Origin: Pseudomonas asuensis
GTDB taxonomy: Bacteria; Pseudomonadota; Gammaproteobacteria; Pseudomonadales; Pseudomonadaceae
Reading direction: 5' to 3'
Length of the DNA stretch: 64,000 bases
Assembly: GCF_014646755.1 (NCBI RefSeq)
Contig: NZ_BMNW01000004.1
Span: 124,001 to 188,000 of the forward strand
The stretch's first letter is position 1. Every line of letters starts with the position of its first letter. The notes under the pieces are model-generated. The model was not told the origin of the DNA. It saw nothing but the letters and a program-made list of their open reading frames with translations, and did not search any database. A program made the position numbers and the translations under genes. Positions 47,792 to 56,722 of this stretch are shown in pieces.

Positions 47792-48015
47792 GATGCATCT
47801 CCCCGAAACCAGCCGGGGATAATACGAGGGTTGACTCTCAATGGCGAAGAGCGGGCGATACCCCGCCTATAAATAGTCGAACGCTTCGATAAGTATCAAT
47901 CAGAATTAAGATGCTTCTAGCAAAGATGGCTGCCGACGATTTCGGGTAGCTGTTGTCCTTTCTTAGGCCATCAAAAGGCTGCCACGCAGCCATGTATGTC
48001 AACCAAGGAGACAAC

Positions 48016-48612
48016 ATGAAGAAAGTTCTAGTCCTGTACTACTCCATGTATGGACATATTGAACGTCTGGCTGAAGCCATGGCGGAAGGCGCGCGTCGTG
48101 TACCTGGCGTTGAAGTGACAATTAAACGCGTCCCGGAAACAATGCCTGAAGACATCGCCCGCAATGCAGGCGCCAAACTTGATCAGGCTGCTCCAGTAGC
48201 TACACCGCAGGAGTTGGCCGACTACGACGCCATTATCTTTGGTACCCCAACCCGCTTTGGCAACATGGCGGGCCAGATGCGAAACTTCCTCGACCAGACA
48301 GGCGGGCTATGGGCCAAAGGAGCACTGGTTGGCAAGTTGGGCAGTGTTTTTGTTTCCACAGGGACGGGTGGTGGCAGCGAAACAACCATTACATCCTTCT
48401 GGAACACACTGGCGCACCACGGCATGCTGATCGTCGGCATGCCTTATACCGATCCCATGTTGGCAGATATTACGGAAGTAAGGGGAGGTTCGCCCTACGG
48501 AGCGGCCACACTGGCCGGAGCGGATGGCTCTCGGTTACCTAGTGCGAAAGAATTGCAGTTGGCGAGTCATCAGGGCGAGCACGTCGCCAAGCTAACGGCA
48601 CGATTGCAGTAA
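48016..48612 (+). CDS. wrbA: NAD(P)H:quinone oxidoreductase WrbA
   Basis: A 198-residue flavodoxin-like quinone reductase that protects against redox-cycling quinones by two-electron reduction. The FMN-binding start is [19 protein letters not shown], followed by [20 protein letters not shown] (20 residues) and [11 protein letters not shown], as in WrbA. ATG at 48016 follows AAGGAGACAAC. A long inverted repeat follows the stop. Confidence 0.93.
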   Translation: MKKVLVLYYSMYGHIERLAEAMAEGARRVPGVEVTIKRVPETMPEDIARNAGAKLDQAAPVATPQELADYDAIIFGTPTRFGNMAGQMRNFLDQTGGLWAKGALVGKLGSVFVSTGTGGGSETTITSFWNTLAHHGMLIVGMPYTDPMLADITEVRGGSPYGAATLAGADGSRLPSAKELQLASHQGEHVAKLTARLQ

Positions 48613-48623
48613 TCAAAATTATG

Positions 48624-48680
48624 TCCCCCAGGCGTTTTAGTCCTCAAGACCTACGGTCAAGGCCTAAAACGTCTGGGGGA
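48624..48680 (+). terminator. Long hairpin after wrbA
   Basis: Arms of 17 bases (48624-48640 and 48664-48680, sixteen matches) around a 23-base loop that itself holds GACC-TAC-GGTC. It lies 12 bases after wrbA. No T-run follows, so it may stabilise the mRNA end rather than terminate. Confidence 0.55.
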
Positions 48681-48774
48681 TATATCTTCCAGCCTGGCTC
48701 GTCTCTACGAAGGTACTCCCTGTACCCTGAGGATGCTCCCTTGTACTGCAAAGCACCCAAGCCCCTTGGCCTAT

Positions 48775-48800
48775 AACGCCTCGACAAGTCGAGGCGTTTT
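48775..48800 (+). terminator. Rho-independent terminator
   Basis: AACGCCTCGAC-AA-GTCGAGGCGTT, an 11-bp stem with a tiny loop followed by TTG. It is oriented for plus-strand transcripts, probably the end of the wrbA transcript. Confidence 0.75.
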
Positions 48801-48861
48801 GCTCGGTCAAGTCATTAAACCGGCCTACGGCTACGATTTGATGACAAGCGAGAACCTTGCG

Positions 48862-49056
<195 letters not shown>

Positions 49057-49308
49057 CTAGTTTGGGTTTCTAGATGGTTGTCGAGACACATTTGCTTTCT
49101 CAGGCCAGGCTAACTGTCTTATCCGAGACTCTCTGGCACTGCTTTCCGAGAAAGGTAGGCTCCTCGGTATGGATACTTCTAAATCGCGTGTGTTCCGGCT
49201 ATCCGTCTGTTTTAACGCACGGCCGATCAAAATCATGCTGGCTGCAAAGCCCAACAGAACTATCGCGCTGGCGAAAGTCAAAGCAAAGGTTGTGTAGCTC
49301 CCGGACAT
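49057..49308 (-). CDS. Small membrane protein
   Basis: An 83-residue protein with one strong membrane helix (TTFALTFASAIVLLGFAASM) and a basic, serine/arginine-rich tail. I do not recognise the family. ATG at 49308 has GGAGA eight bases upstream. It starts 13 bases after the stop of the preceding small gene, so the two form an operon. Confidence 0.65.
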   Translation of the reverse strand: MSGSYTTFALTFASAIVLLGFAASMILIGRALKQTDSRNTRDLEVSIPRSLPFSESSARESRIRQLAWPEKANVSRQPSRNPN

Positions 49309-49321
49309 CGCATGCGTCTCC

Positions 49322-49567
49322 TTAGAAAACCCAGCGAGTCTGACGGGGGAAACGGTCAACAGTAGATTGAGCCGGAATGGCTTTGTGCTGCTCAACGCTT
49401 ACATGGCTTGCCAGAGGCTGAGCTGCTGGTGCCTTCACTTCAATGTGAGGTACAGCTTGCGGAGCGGCAACAGGAGTGGAAGAAGGGTCAACGGTGAACA
49501 GCACTGCTGCTACACCTGCGAAGAATGCCGAACAGATCATATTGTTACGTGCAATCTGGCTGACCAT
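49322..49567 (-). CDS. Small alanine/proline-rich protein with one membrane segment
   Basis: An 81-residue protein. One hydrophobic segment (ICSAFFAGVAAVLFT) is followed by a Pro/Ala-rich stretch (TPVAAPQAVPHIEVKAPAAQ). I do not recognise the family. ATG at 49567 has AAGGAG seven bases upstream, and the next gene is 13 bases on; both support real coding. Confidence 0.65.
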   Translation of the reverse strand: MVSQIARNNMICSAFFAGVAAVLFTVDPSSTPVAAPQAVPHIEVKAPAAQPLASHVSVEQHKAIPAQSTVDRFPRQTRWVF

Positions 49568-50094
49568 GGGTTTACTCCTTCAACTGTTATTGGCCGTTTC
49601 AGGCTCTATGCAAGAGATATTGCAGGCGGCATGCCAAGTTTTTGAATAAAAAAAACCATTAAAAATCAATAGCTTATAAATAGATGCCGCTTATTGCCGC
49701 TTGCATACTGCAAGATGCAGTCTCTGGAGCATTGCGTTTTGCATGATGCCTTTGAAGAAAAACCTCCCCTCTCTACGAACTTCTCAAGCCAAACGGTCTC
49801 TACTTGTGTTGCCTTCCTTCCAGGAAAGGGCAAAACCTCAGCGTTAGTGCCTCGTTGTCTGTGCCGCTTTCAGAGCTGGATCGGTAGTAAGGCTGGTGTT
49901 TTTCGAGGCTTCCCTGCAATTTGCATGGCCCCTCCTCTATCTGCCCCTTATCAGCGCGTCATGACATCTCATCAAAAGACTGGCATCTTTCGTCGTGCAT
50001 ATTGCAACTTGCACGATTTACAACTGACTAAGGGACAGACCTCCCGCCCCCCTCTGTTTATATAGGCGCGGGATGTACCTACGGAGAACATTCC
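49568..50094. promoter_or_regulatory. algB upstream region with repeated TGCAA-N-TTGCA palindromes
   Basis: A 527-base region without a likely gene. It holds TTGCATACTGCAA (49701-49713, arms CTTGCA/TGCAAG with 3 between). It also holds perfect TGCAA-N-TTGCA elements at 49915-49925 and 50003-50013, and a near copy TGCAAGATGCA at 49709-49719. The copy at 50003 is inside a larger inverted repeat TCGTGCA/TGCACGA (49993-50016). These look like operator half-sites for a dimeric regulator. A possible AlgU promoter is at 49777-49803. Confidence 0.5.
49777..49803 (+). promoter_or_regulatory. Candidate AlgU-type promoter for algB
   Basis: GAACTT, a 16-base spacer and TCTAC. The -35 is an exact match to the AlgU consensus GAACTT-N16/17-TCTGA and the -10 is partial. 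It would give a long leader of about 280 bases. In P. aeruginosa, algB expression depends on AlgU (AlgT), which fits. Confidence 0.45.
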
Positions 50095-51438
50095 ATGGAT
50101 CAACCGAACGGAAGGATTCTTCTCGTCGATGACGAGGCAGCGATCCTGCGTACTTTCCGTTTTTGCCTTGAAGATGCTGGCTATAGTGTTGCTACGGCCA
50201 ACTCGGCAGCCCAAGCCGAAGCCCTGCTACTGCGACAGGTATATGACCTGTGCTTCCTCGACCTGCGCCTGGGTGAGGACAATGGTCTGGATGTGCTGCA
50301 ACAGATGCGCATTCAGGCGCCCTGGATGCGGGTAGTGATCGTGACAGCCCACTCGGCTGTAGATACGGCGGTCGATGCCATGCAAGCCGGTGCTGCTGAT
50401 TATCTGGTCAAGCCTTGTAGTCCTGATCAACTGCGTATGGCTGCAGCCAAGCAGTTGGAATTCCGCCAGCTGTCCGCTCGTCTCGAAGCGCTCGAAGGCG
50501 AAGTACGCAAATCCAGTTTGGGTCTGGAGTCGCGCAGCCCGGCGATGATGTCGATACTGGAAACGGCGCGGCAGGTCGCCACGACAGACGCGAATATTCT
50601 TATTCTGGGCGAGTCGGGCTCCGGCAAGGGCGAGCTGGCTCGCTCCATCCATGCCTGGAGCCGCCGCGCCAAGAAGACGTTTGTGACCATCAACTGCCCG
50701 TCACTCTCTGCTGACCTGATGGAAAGCGAAATGTTTGGCCATACCCGTGGCGCCTTTACCGGGGCCAGCGAGAGCACTCTGGGCCGGGTCAGCCAGGCAG
50801 ATGGCGGCACCCTGTTTCTCGATGAGATCGGTGATTTCCCCCTGGCCCTGCAGCCCAAGCTGCTGCGCTTTATCCAGGATAAAGAGTACGAGCGGGTCGG
50901 CGATCCGGTTACGCGCCGGGCCGATGTGCGTATTCTGGCCGCAACCAACCGCAATCTTGAACAGATGGTGGCTGAAGGTGAATTCCGTGAAGACCTGCTT
51001 TATCGCCTGAATGTGATCGTGCTGACCCTGCCGCCGCTTCGCGAGCGTAAAGAAGACATCATCGATCTGGCCGAGCGTTTCCTGGCCCGCTTCGTCAAGG
51101 ACTATGGCCGCCCGGCTCATGGCTTTAGCGAGGAAGCCAAGGAAGCCCTGCGTAAATACGATTGGCCCGGTAACGTGCGCGAACTACGCAACGTGATCGA
51201 GCGCGCCAGCATTATTTGCAGCAAGGATCTGGTAGACGTTATCAACCTTGGCCTGACCGAGCAGCCCAGCACAGCCAGCAGCGCACCGCGCGTGGGTGAA
51301 ACCATGAGTCTCGAAGCGCTCGAAAAAGCGCATATTGCTGCGGTTATGGCAACGAGCGAAACGCTGGATCAGGCTGCCAAAATTCTCGGCATCGACTCGT
51401 CGACGCTCTACCGTAAACGTAAGCAGTATGGGCTATGA
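50095..51438 (+). CDS. algB: AlgB, two-component sigma-54-family activator of alginate genes
   Basis: A 447-residue NtrC-type response regulator. The receiver domain has Asp56 (FLDLRLG) and Lys106 (VKP). The AAA+ domain has Walker A GESGSGKG at 172-179, GAFTGA at 219-224 and the helix-turn-helix near the end (TLDQAAKILGIDSSTLYRKR). AlgB activates alginate biosynthesis in P. aeruginosa. It overlaps kinB by four bases (ATGA). ATG at 50095 is preceded by CGGAGAACATTCC. Confidence 0.95.
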   Translation: MDQPNGRILLVDDEAAILRTFRFCLEDAGYSVATANSAAQAEALLLRQVYDLCFLDLRLGEDNGLDVLQQMRIQAPWMRVVIVTAHSAVDTAVDAMQAGAADYLVKPCSPDQLRMAAAKQLEFRQLSARLEALEGEVRKSSLGLESRSPAMMSILETARQVATTDANILILGESGSGKGELARSIHAWSRRAKKTFVTINCPSLSADLMESEMFGHTRGAFTGASESTLGRVSQADGGTLFLDEIGDFPLALQPKLLRFIQDKEYERVGDPVTRRADVRILAATNRNLEQMVAEGEFREDLLYRLNVIVLTLPPLRERKEDIIDLAERFLARFVKDYGRPAHGFSEEAKEALRKYDWPGNVRELRNVIERASIICSKDLVDVINLGLTEQPSTASSAPRVGETMSLEALEKAHIAAVMATSETLDQAAKILGIDSSTLYRKRKQYGL

Positions 51439-53225
51439 AGCTTCCGATAAAACTTCGGACACGGCTGTTCCTGAGTATTTCCGCGCTCATTACCGTAGCG
51501 CTGCTCGGGCTCATTATCGGACTGGTCAGTGTCTTACAGTTCTCCAATAGCCAGGAGAGCTACAACAAACATACGCTACTGTTCATCAACGCCTCTCTCG
51601 GGATGCGTCAGGAACTTAGCAACGAGCTATACGCGCTCATGGATGGAGTGCCGGATGTCGATCAGCTCCGCAACTACAACCAGGAGTTTCGTAATTACCT
51701 GGCCACCACCCAGAGCCTGGTCAGTAATCCAGACGATACCCATCGGCTGAGCCAGCTGGAGAGTAAGTACAACCAGTACTACAAAATGCTCGACAATCCC
51801 CCTGACGGGTACGCACAGCTCAGGGAAAACAGAGCCTTTCTGGATCTGGTCAATAGCCTGCGCAGCCAGGTGTATGACTTACAGACGAGCTTTATCAGCG
51901 ACATGGACGGCACACAGCAGCGCGCCCATAACCAGGCTACGCTGATTGCCGTTCTGCTGGGCCTTGTTGGGCTGGCCATCCTGGGTATCGGTTTTGCAAC
52001 GGCCAACACCATTGCACGGCGCTTCGGTGGGCCCATTGATTCGCTGGCCAACGCAGCTGACCAGATCAGCCAGGGTCACTTCGATATTACCCTGCCCACA
52101 TCAAAAGTTACCGAGCTGGCCTTGCTCAGCCGCCGCTTTGGCTCCATGGCTGACTCCCTGCGCCAACTGAGCCAGACTAATATTGAAGCCCTGGTTGCCG
52201 GACAGCGTCGCTTGCAGGCGGTACTGGACAGCATTGATTACGGCCTGATCATCCTTGACTACCTCGGTCACATCGAACACGCCAACCCTGTGGCCAATCG
52301 CCAGCTGGGGTGGGATGATGAGCGTCAGGGCCAACTCCTGGGCGAAGCCCTGCAACGCCCGGACATCGACGCAGCCGTACAGCGGGTATTATCCGGCAAG
52401 ACGCTGGAAGCTGTTCCGGAAGATCTGCAGATCGATATTGCTGGCGAAACCCGCCTGCTTGCCTGGACAGTAACGCCGGTCAACCATGCCGACGGCCGAA
52501 GTGTCGGGGCTCTGATGGTCTTGCGTGATGTAACCGAGCAGCGCGCCTTCGACCGCGTCCGCAATGAATTCGTCCTGCGGGCCTCCCATGAGCTACGCAC
52601 GCCGGTAACCGGCATGCATATGGCATTCGCCTTGTTGCAGGAGCGTCTGAAGTTTCCCGAGGACTCGCGCGAAGCCTATCTGCTACAGACGGTAGATGAA
52701 GAAACTCATCGGCTGGTTCGCCTGATCAACGACTTGTTGGACTTCTCGCGCTACCAGAGCGGCTTGCAGCGCCCTGAAAAAGTCCCGAGCGAAGTCAGCG
52801 AACTGCTTGATCAGGCCCGTGCCCGGCATGCTGATGCCGCTCGGGATAAGTCGGTCGAACTGGTAGTCGAGTTGCTGCATACCCCGTTACCCCGCGTCAC
52901 GCTTGACCCGGCGCAGATGGGTCGGGTACTGGATAACCTCATCAGCAATGCGCTACGCCATACGCCTGCGGGTGGCCGCGTCTCGCTTCAGGCCATGCGC
53001 CAGAACGATCGTCTGCTTATGGCCGTACAGGACAATGGCGAAGGGATTGCCTATGCCCAGCAGGGTCGGGTATTCGAGCCATTCGTGCAGATTGGCACCA
53101 AGAAAGGCGGTGCCGGCCTTGGCCTTGCGCTTTGCAAGGAGATCATTCAGCTCCATGGCGGACGTATCGGCGTTGTTTCACGGCCGGGCCAGGGCACGCA
53201 ATTCTTCATGACCCTGCCAACCTGA
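51435..53225 (+). CDS. kinB: KinB sensor histidine kinase
   Basis: A 596-residue membrane kinase. TM1 is about 13-34, the periplasmic sensor about 35-168 and TM2 about 169-191. HAMP, a PAS-like domain (about 255-370), the H box RASHELRTPV with His385, and the ATPase motifs NLISNALRHT, DNGEGI and GAGLGLALCKEI follow. His385 is at the same number as in P. aeruginosa KinB. KinB phosphorylates, and by its phosphatase action restrains, AlgB. Start is overlapped with algB (ATGA). Confidence 0.95.
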   Translation: MKLPIKLRTRLFLSISALITVALLGLIIGLVSVLQFSNSQESYNKHTLLFINASLGMRQELSNELYALMDGVPDVDQLRNYNQEFRNYLATTQSLVSNPDDTHRLSQLESKYNQYYKMLDNPPDGYAQLRENRAFLDLVNSLRSQVYDLQTSFISDMDGTQQRAHNQATLIAVLLGLVGLAILGIGFATANTIARRFGGPIDSLANAADQISQGHFDITLPTSKVTELALLSRRFGSMADSLRQLSQTNIEALVAGQRRLQAVLDSIDYGLIILDYLGHIEHANPVANRQLGWDDERQGQLLGEALQRPDIDAAVQRVLSGKTLEAVPEDLQIDIAGETRLLAWTVTPVNHADGRSVGALMVLRDVTEQRAFDRVRNEFVLRASHELRTPVTGMHMAFALLQERLKFPEDSREAYLLQTVDEETHRLVRLINDLLDFSRYQSGLQRPEKVPSEVSELLDQARARHADAARDKSVELVVELLHTPLPRVTLDPAQMGRVLDNLISNALRHTPAGGRVSLQAMRQNDRLLMAVQDNGEGIAYAQQGRVFEPFVQIGTKKGGAGLGLALCKEIIQLHGGRIGVVSRPGQGTQFFMTLPT

Positions 53226-53258
53226 ATGAAAAAGCCGCCCACTGGGCGGCTTTTTCAT
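53226..53258. terminator. Bidirectional terminator of kinB and the MFS gene
   Basis: AAAAAGCCGCCCA-C-TGGGCGGCTTTTT, a near-perfect stem with A and T runs outside on both strands. It overlaps the stop codon of the convergent MFS gene, so it serves both. Confidence 0.88.
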
Positions 53259-54628
53259 GAGCCTTGAATACGTGGCGCTCGCCAGCTTGCCCAGGCAGCG
53301 GCCAGCCCCATCATCGAAGCCAGTACCAACCCCAGTCGAGGAGCGCTTTCCGGCCAGAGATGGAGCAGGATAGCCAACGCTGTGGCCCCCAGCGCCATGC
53401 CGGTCTGCCGTGCAGTAGCCTGCATGCCTCCTGTTGCACCCGTACGGGAAGAAGGCGTGGATGTCAGCATGATCCGGTTATTGGGCACTTGGAAAAAGCC
53501 AAACCCCAAACCACCGATAATCATGAACGCTACCAAGGGCCCTTGCCCTTCCGCCAGCGGCCAGACGGCGGTAATAGCCAAACCCAGGGCGATACCCAGA
53601 CCACCGAGCATACAGAGCGTCTGTGGGCGATAGTGATCGGCCAAGCGGCCAGCGACTTGAGCGGCCACGGCTACCGTTAGCGGCCAGGACAGCATCAGCA
53701 ATGCCACATGCACCGGCGTCAGCCCCAGCTGATGCTGCAGGTAGAAGGGAATAGCCAGAAAGCACAACATCTGAGCAGCGAAAGAGCAAATAGACGCCAT
53801 GATGGCATGACGAAACTGGGGGTGCTCAATCAGATCCACCGGCAACAGCGGCGCTGCCTGTCCACGCTCATGATGCAGCAGCCCCCATAAACAGCCAGCG
53901 GCTACCACTAACAGCACGACGCCTTGCAGGGGTTCTACCGCAATCCGTTCAAGCCCACCGATTCCACAGCAGAAGAGGCCGATATTAAGGAGGACACTGA
54001 GTGGGTCAATGCGGCGTTGGGCTTGCGGGTTATCCGGTAATGCCTTGAGCAGCATTAGAACAACCAGTCCTATCGGTAGGTTGATTGCAAACAGCCAGGG
54101 CCATCCGCCCAAGGCAAGAATACCCGCGCCAAGGCTCGGTGCCAGAGCCGAACCCAAGGCAACACAGAGCGCATTGATGCCTATCCCCCGCCCAAGTAAG
54201 TGTTTGGGGTAGGTCAGCTTTACGATGCCTGCACTGACGCACATGATCGCGGCAGCTCCGATGCCTTGAAGCGCGCGTGCCAGCACCAGCCAGAAGAGAT
54301 CCGGTGCCAATGCACACCCGAGCGATGCCAGACTGAACAGGCAGACCCCCGCACCAAATACGCGACGCAGGCTGATCCGCTCGGACAGCGCCGCCAAAGG
54401 CAGCAGCAGAGCCACCAGTGCCAGTTGATAGGCACTGACGATCCAGACGGATTGAGCCGCTGAGACATCAAGGGCCCGGGCAATAGTCGGTAGCGCCAGG
54501 TTGGCGATGCCTGCGTCCAGAACCGTCATGCTGACAGCCGTTAGCAAGGCCGCAATGGCCTTGTAACGTCGCGGCGTTGGCAGGCCGTCGGTGCTTGTAG
54601 AGGCTGAAGATGCGGTAGTTGCGTTCAA
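53255..54628 (-). CDS. MFS multidrug/siderophore exporter (DHA2-like)
   Basis: A roughly 457-residue membrane protein with about 14 hydrophobic segments. It has TVLDAGIANLALPTIARALD in TM1, WIVSAYQLALVALLLPLAAL in TM2 and RALQGIGAAAIMCVSAGIVK (motif C-like) later. These are DHA2/EmrB-family hallmarks. I chose TTG at 54628, whose TTGA overlaps the preceding SIP stop; the frame is open to an ATG at 54691, which would overlap it by 67 bases. It shares an operon with the siderophore-interacting protein, so siderophore or chelate efflux is plausible. Confidence 0.82.
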   Translation of the reverse strand: MNATTASSASTSTDGLPTPRRYKAIAALLTAVSMTVLDAGIANLALPTIARALDVSAAQSVWIVSAYQLALVALLLPLAALSERISLRRVFGAGVCLFSLASLGCALAPDLFWLVLARALQGIGAAAIMCVSAGIVKLTYPKHLLGRGIGINALCVALGSALAPSLGAGILALGGWPWLFAINLPIGLVVLMLLKALPDNPQAQRRIDPLSVLLNIGLFCCGIGGLERIAVEPLQGVVLLVVAAGCLWGLLHHERGQAAPLLPVDLIEHPQFRHAIMASICSFAAQMLCFLAIPFYLQHQLGLTPVHVALLMLSWPLTVAVAAQVAGRLADHYRPQTLCMLGGLGIALGLAITAVWPLAEGQGPLVAFMIIGGLGFGFFQVPNNRIMLTSTPSSRTGATGGMQATARQTGMALGATALAILLHLWPESAPRLGLVLASMMGLAAAWASWRAPRIQGS

Positions 54629-55440
54629 TCTTCGAGCTTCACATGCTGATCGCTTTCGCCGCGCTTCCAGTAACCGGACGCTCTTACCCATTCTCGGGGC
54701 AATCCATGCTGCTCGATCATCACCTGCCGTGCTGCACGCGCGGCGCTGGCCTCGCTGGCAATCCAGGCATAGCCTTCACCGGGTGGCAGCTGTAGCCGAG
54801 CCAAGGAATCCGCCAATGAGTCACTGGCTGTCTCACGGTGTACCCAGATCACTGTTACGGCCGCCTGACTGGGTAATGGAATTTCAGCACCCGGACGGGC
54901 TACTTCAACCAGAGCAATAGCCGTCTTGCCTGCCGGTAGCTCCTCAAGCCGGCGCGCCATAGCAGGCAGGGCTGTTTCGTCACCGGCCAGCACATACCAG
55001 TCAAAGTCGTTGGGCGGAAGCGTCGAGCCTCTGGGACCGCCAATCACGATCTCATCGCCCGGCTGGGCCTGCGTAGCCCAGGTGGTTACCACGCCGGTCT
55101 CATGCAGGTAGAAATCGATCGCCAGCTCGCCTGTAGCAGGGTCGTAGTAACGGGGGGTGTAATGACGACCTACGAGTGCATCCATGGGAGCGCTGCGAAT
55201 GGGCGTGTCGTCGGCTGGCAGGAAAAGCTTGATGTGGTCATCGAACGCTGGACTGTTGAAATCAGCAAGGTCCGGGCCGCCAAAGGTCAGGCGGAGCATA
55301 TCGCCGCCCAGGTTTTCCCGGCGTATGACAGTGGCCCAGCGACGCTTGAGTTCATGACGGATACGCTGAAAAACATGACGCGTACTGGAATCCGTCGTGC
55401 TGCTATGAAATGATGTAGCCATTAAGGAGGACCCATTCAT
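54625..55440 (-). CDS. Siderophore-interacting protein (SIP) flavoreductase
   Basis: A 271-residue FAD/NAD(P)H-type protein of the SIP family that reduces ferric siderophores in the cytoplasm. Motif blocks are RHYTPRYYD (FAD-binding RxYT), ATQAQPGDEIVIGGPRGS, WYVLAGDETALPAMARRLEE (20 residues) and the C-terminal YWKRGESD. ATG at 55440 follows GTGAGGA at good spacing; ATG at 55422 lacks a site. It is divergent from a MarR regulator gene with only 36 bases between them. Confidence 0.88.
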   Translation of the reverse strand: MNGSSLMATSFHSSTTDSSTRHVFQRIRHELKRRWATVIRRENLGGDMLRLTFGGPDLADFNSPAFDDHIKLFLPADDTPIRSAPMDALVGRHYTPRYYDPATGELAIDFYLHETGVVTTWATQAQPGDEIVIGGPRGSTLPPNDFDWYVLAGDETALPAMARRLEELPAGKTAIALVEVARPGAEIPLPSQAAVTVIWVHRETASDSLADSLARLQLPPGEGYAWIASEASAARAARQVMIEQHGLPREWVRASGYWKRGESDQHVKLED

Positions 55441-55476
55441 TGAGGTTCCTCACTATATTCAGGACAAGTATGTGTC

Positions 55477-55905
55477 ATGTCAATCATTTTTGAAATCTCT
55501 GACGCCCTACACGACATCAAGCGCAGCATGCGCCAGCATCTGGACAGCGCCCTGCAAGCTTCAGGTCTCTCGTTTGCTCGCTACAAGGTCATGAGCCTCC
55601 TGGACAAGCTTGGGCCTTGCCGCCCAGGCGTACTCGCTGAACACTTGAAGCATGCGCCCCGCACCCTGACTGATGCCATCGATGCGTTGGAGCGTGATGG
55701 GCTGGTCCGCCGTGAGCCTCACCCGGATGATCGCCGCGCGGTATTGGTTCATCTGACTGATGCCGGTCGACAAGCGCTTACACTCGCGCAGGCACCGAGG
55801 CAGCAGGCACTGAAAGCTGTCTTCGCACCACTCAATGATGATGAGCAGGCACAACTGCTGCACCTGCTGGGCAAGGTCCGCAACACGAACCAGAAGGTTG
55901 ATTAA
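55477..55905 (+). CDS. MarR-family transcriptional regulator
   Basis: A 142-residue winged-helix dimer. The recognition helix is RTLTDAIDALERDGLVRREP and the wing HPDDRRAVLVHLTDAGRQAL. It is divergently arranged 36 bases from the SIP-MFS operon, so it is likely its local repressor; the ligand is unknown. Its stop overlaps the ampDh2 stop (convergent). Confidence 0.88.
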   Translation: MSIIFEISDALHDIKRSMRQHLDSALQASGLSFARYKVMSLLDKLGPCRPGVLAEHLKHAPRTLTDAIDALERDGLVRREPHPDDRRAVLVHLTDAGRQALTLAQAPRQQALKAVFAPLNDDEQAQLLHLLGKVRNTNQKVD

Positions 55906-56681
55906 CGACCTGTTGGCAAACTGAGCAGCAAGGCTGCCGTCTGCAGGTCCGGCTCTCCATCAAAGCGGCCTGGACGATATTTCATCTGGAAGGCAGCAAT
56001 CACATCGCGAGTCGCTTTATCCAGCATGCCAGTCTGCGGCACGGTATAGCCGACACGGGCCAATTGTTGCTGGAACCAGGCGGGCGGCGGAAGTATTCCG
56101 CCCAGGCTGGCCTGTCGCTGTGCCACGGTAGCAGGGGATGGCCAGTTGACGATGCCAGCCGCAGCGAGGCGCGCCCAAGGAAACATTGGCCCCGGATCCT
56201 GCTTGCGGGACGGTGCAATATCGCTGTGGCCAATCACGGCATTCGGCCCTAGGTGATGACGCTGCTGGATATCTTTGAGCAACGGGATGAGCGCTTTGAT
56301 TTGCTCTTCCGTGAAGGGAAACCACTGACGCCCTGTGGGTGTATCGCGGAAGCCGAGATTTACCATCTCGATCCCAATCGATGTTGCGTTAAGCCAGGTA
56401 CGCCCTTCCCACTCGCTTTGTCCGGCATGCCAGGCACGGCGGTTTTCGTCTACCAACTGGTAGATCGTACCATCCTGGTCAATCATGTAATGGGCGCTTA
56501 CGCCGCCCTTGGTCAGCATGGCCAGCGAGCGCTGCGAGTCAGCCGCGGTGTAATGCAGCACAATATACTGCACACGGCTGTCCTGGTCCTTGGCGGTGTA
56601 GTCTGTATTGATCTTGAGCCCACCGGCACAACCGGTGAGCAAGGTGATAAAAAGCACTAACAGGGGCAGTAGCAGACGCAT
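55902..56681 (-). CDS. ampDh2: AmpDh2-type N-acetylmuramoyl-L-alanine amidase
   Basis: A 259-residue zinc amidase of the amidase_2 family that removes the peptide from muramic acid. The lipobox TGC (residues 16-18) anchors it to the outer membrane, on its inner face. Zinc-ligand motif VLHYTA comes early and GHSDIAPSRKQDPGPMFPW late. A C-terminal peptidoglycan-binding domain (about 185-255) follows. P. aeruginosa AmpDh2 (PA5485) has the same place in this gene order. Confidence 0.92.
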   Translation of the reverse strand: MRLLLPLLVLFITLLTGCAGGLKINTDYTAKDQDSRVQYIVLHYTAADSQRSLAMLTKGGVSAHYMIDQDGTIYQLVDENRRAWHAGQSEWEGRTWLNATSIGIEMVNLGFRDTPTGRQWFPFTEEQIKALIPLLKDIQQRHHLGPNAVIGHSDIAPSRKQDPGPMFPWARLAAAGIVNWPSPATVAQRQASLGGILPPPAWFQQQLARVGYTVPQTGMLDKATRDVIAAFQMKYRPGRFDGEPDLQTAALLLSLPTGR

Positions 56682-56722
56682 AACGCAAGGACCTCAAACA
56701 GCTTTGTAAGATACGGCGGCCG

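Noticed and set aside
49981-50013. Sigma-54 promoter TGGCA ... TGCA before algB
   Set aside because: The spacing between GG and GC elements does not fit the -24/-12 rule.
49694-50065. 123-codon open frame upstream of algB on the plus strand
   Set aside because: No ribosome site, odd cysteine- and proline-rich composition and it spans the palindromic regulatory region; likely chance.
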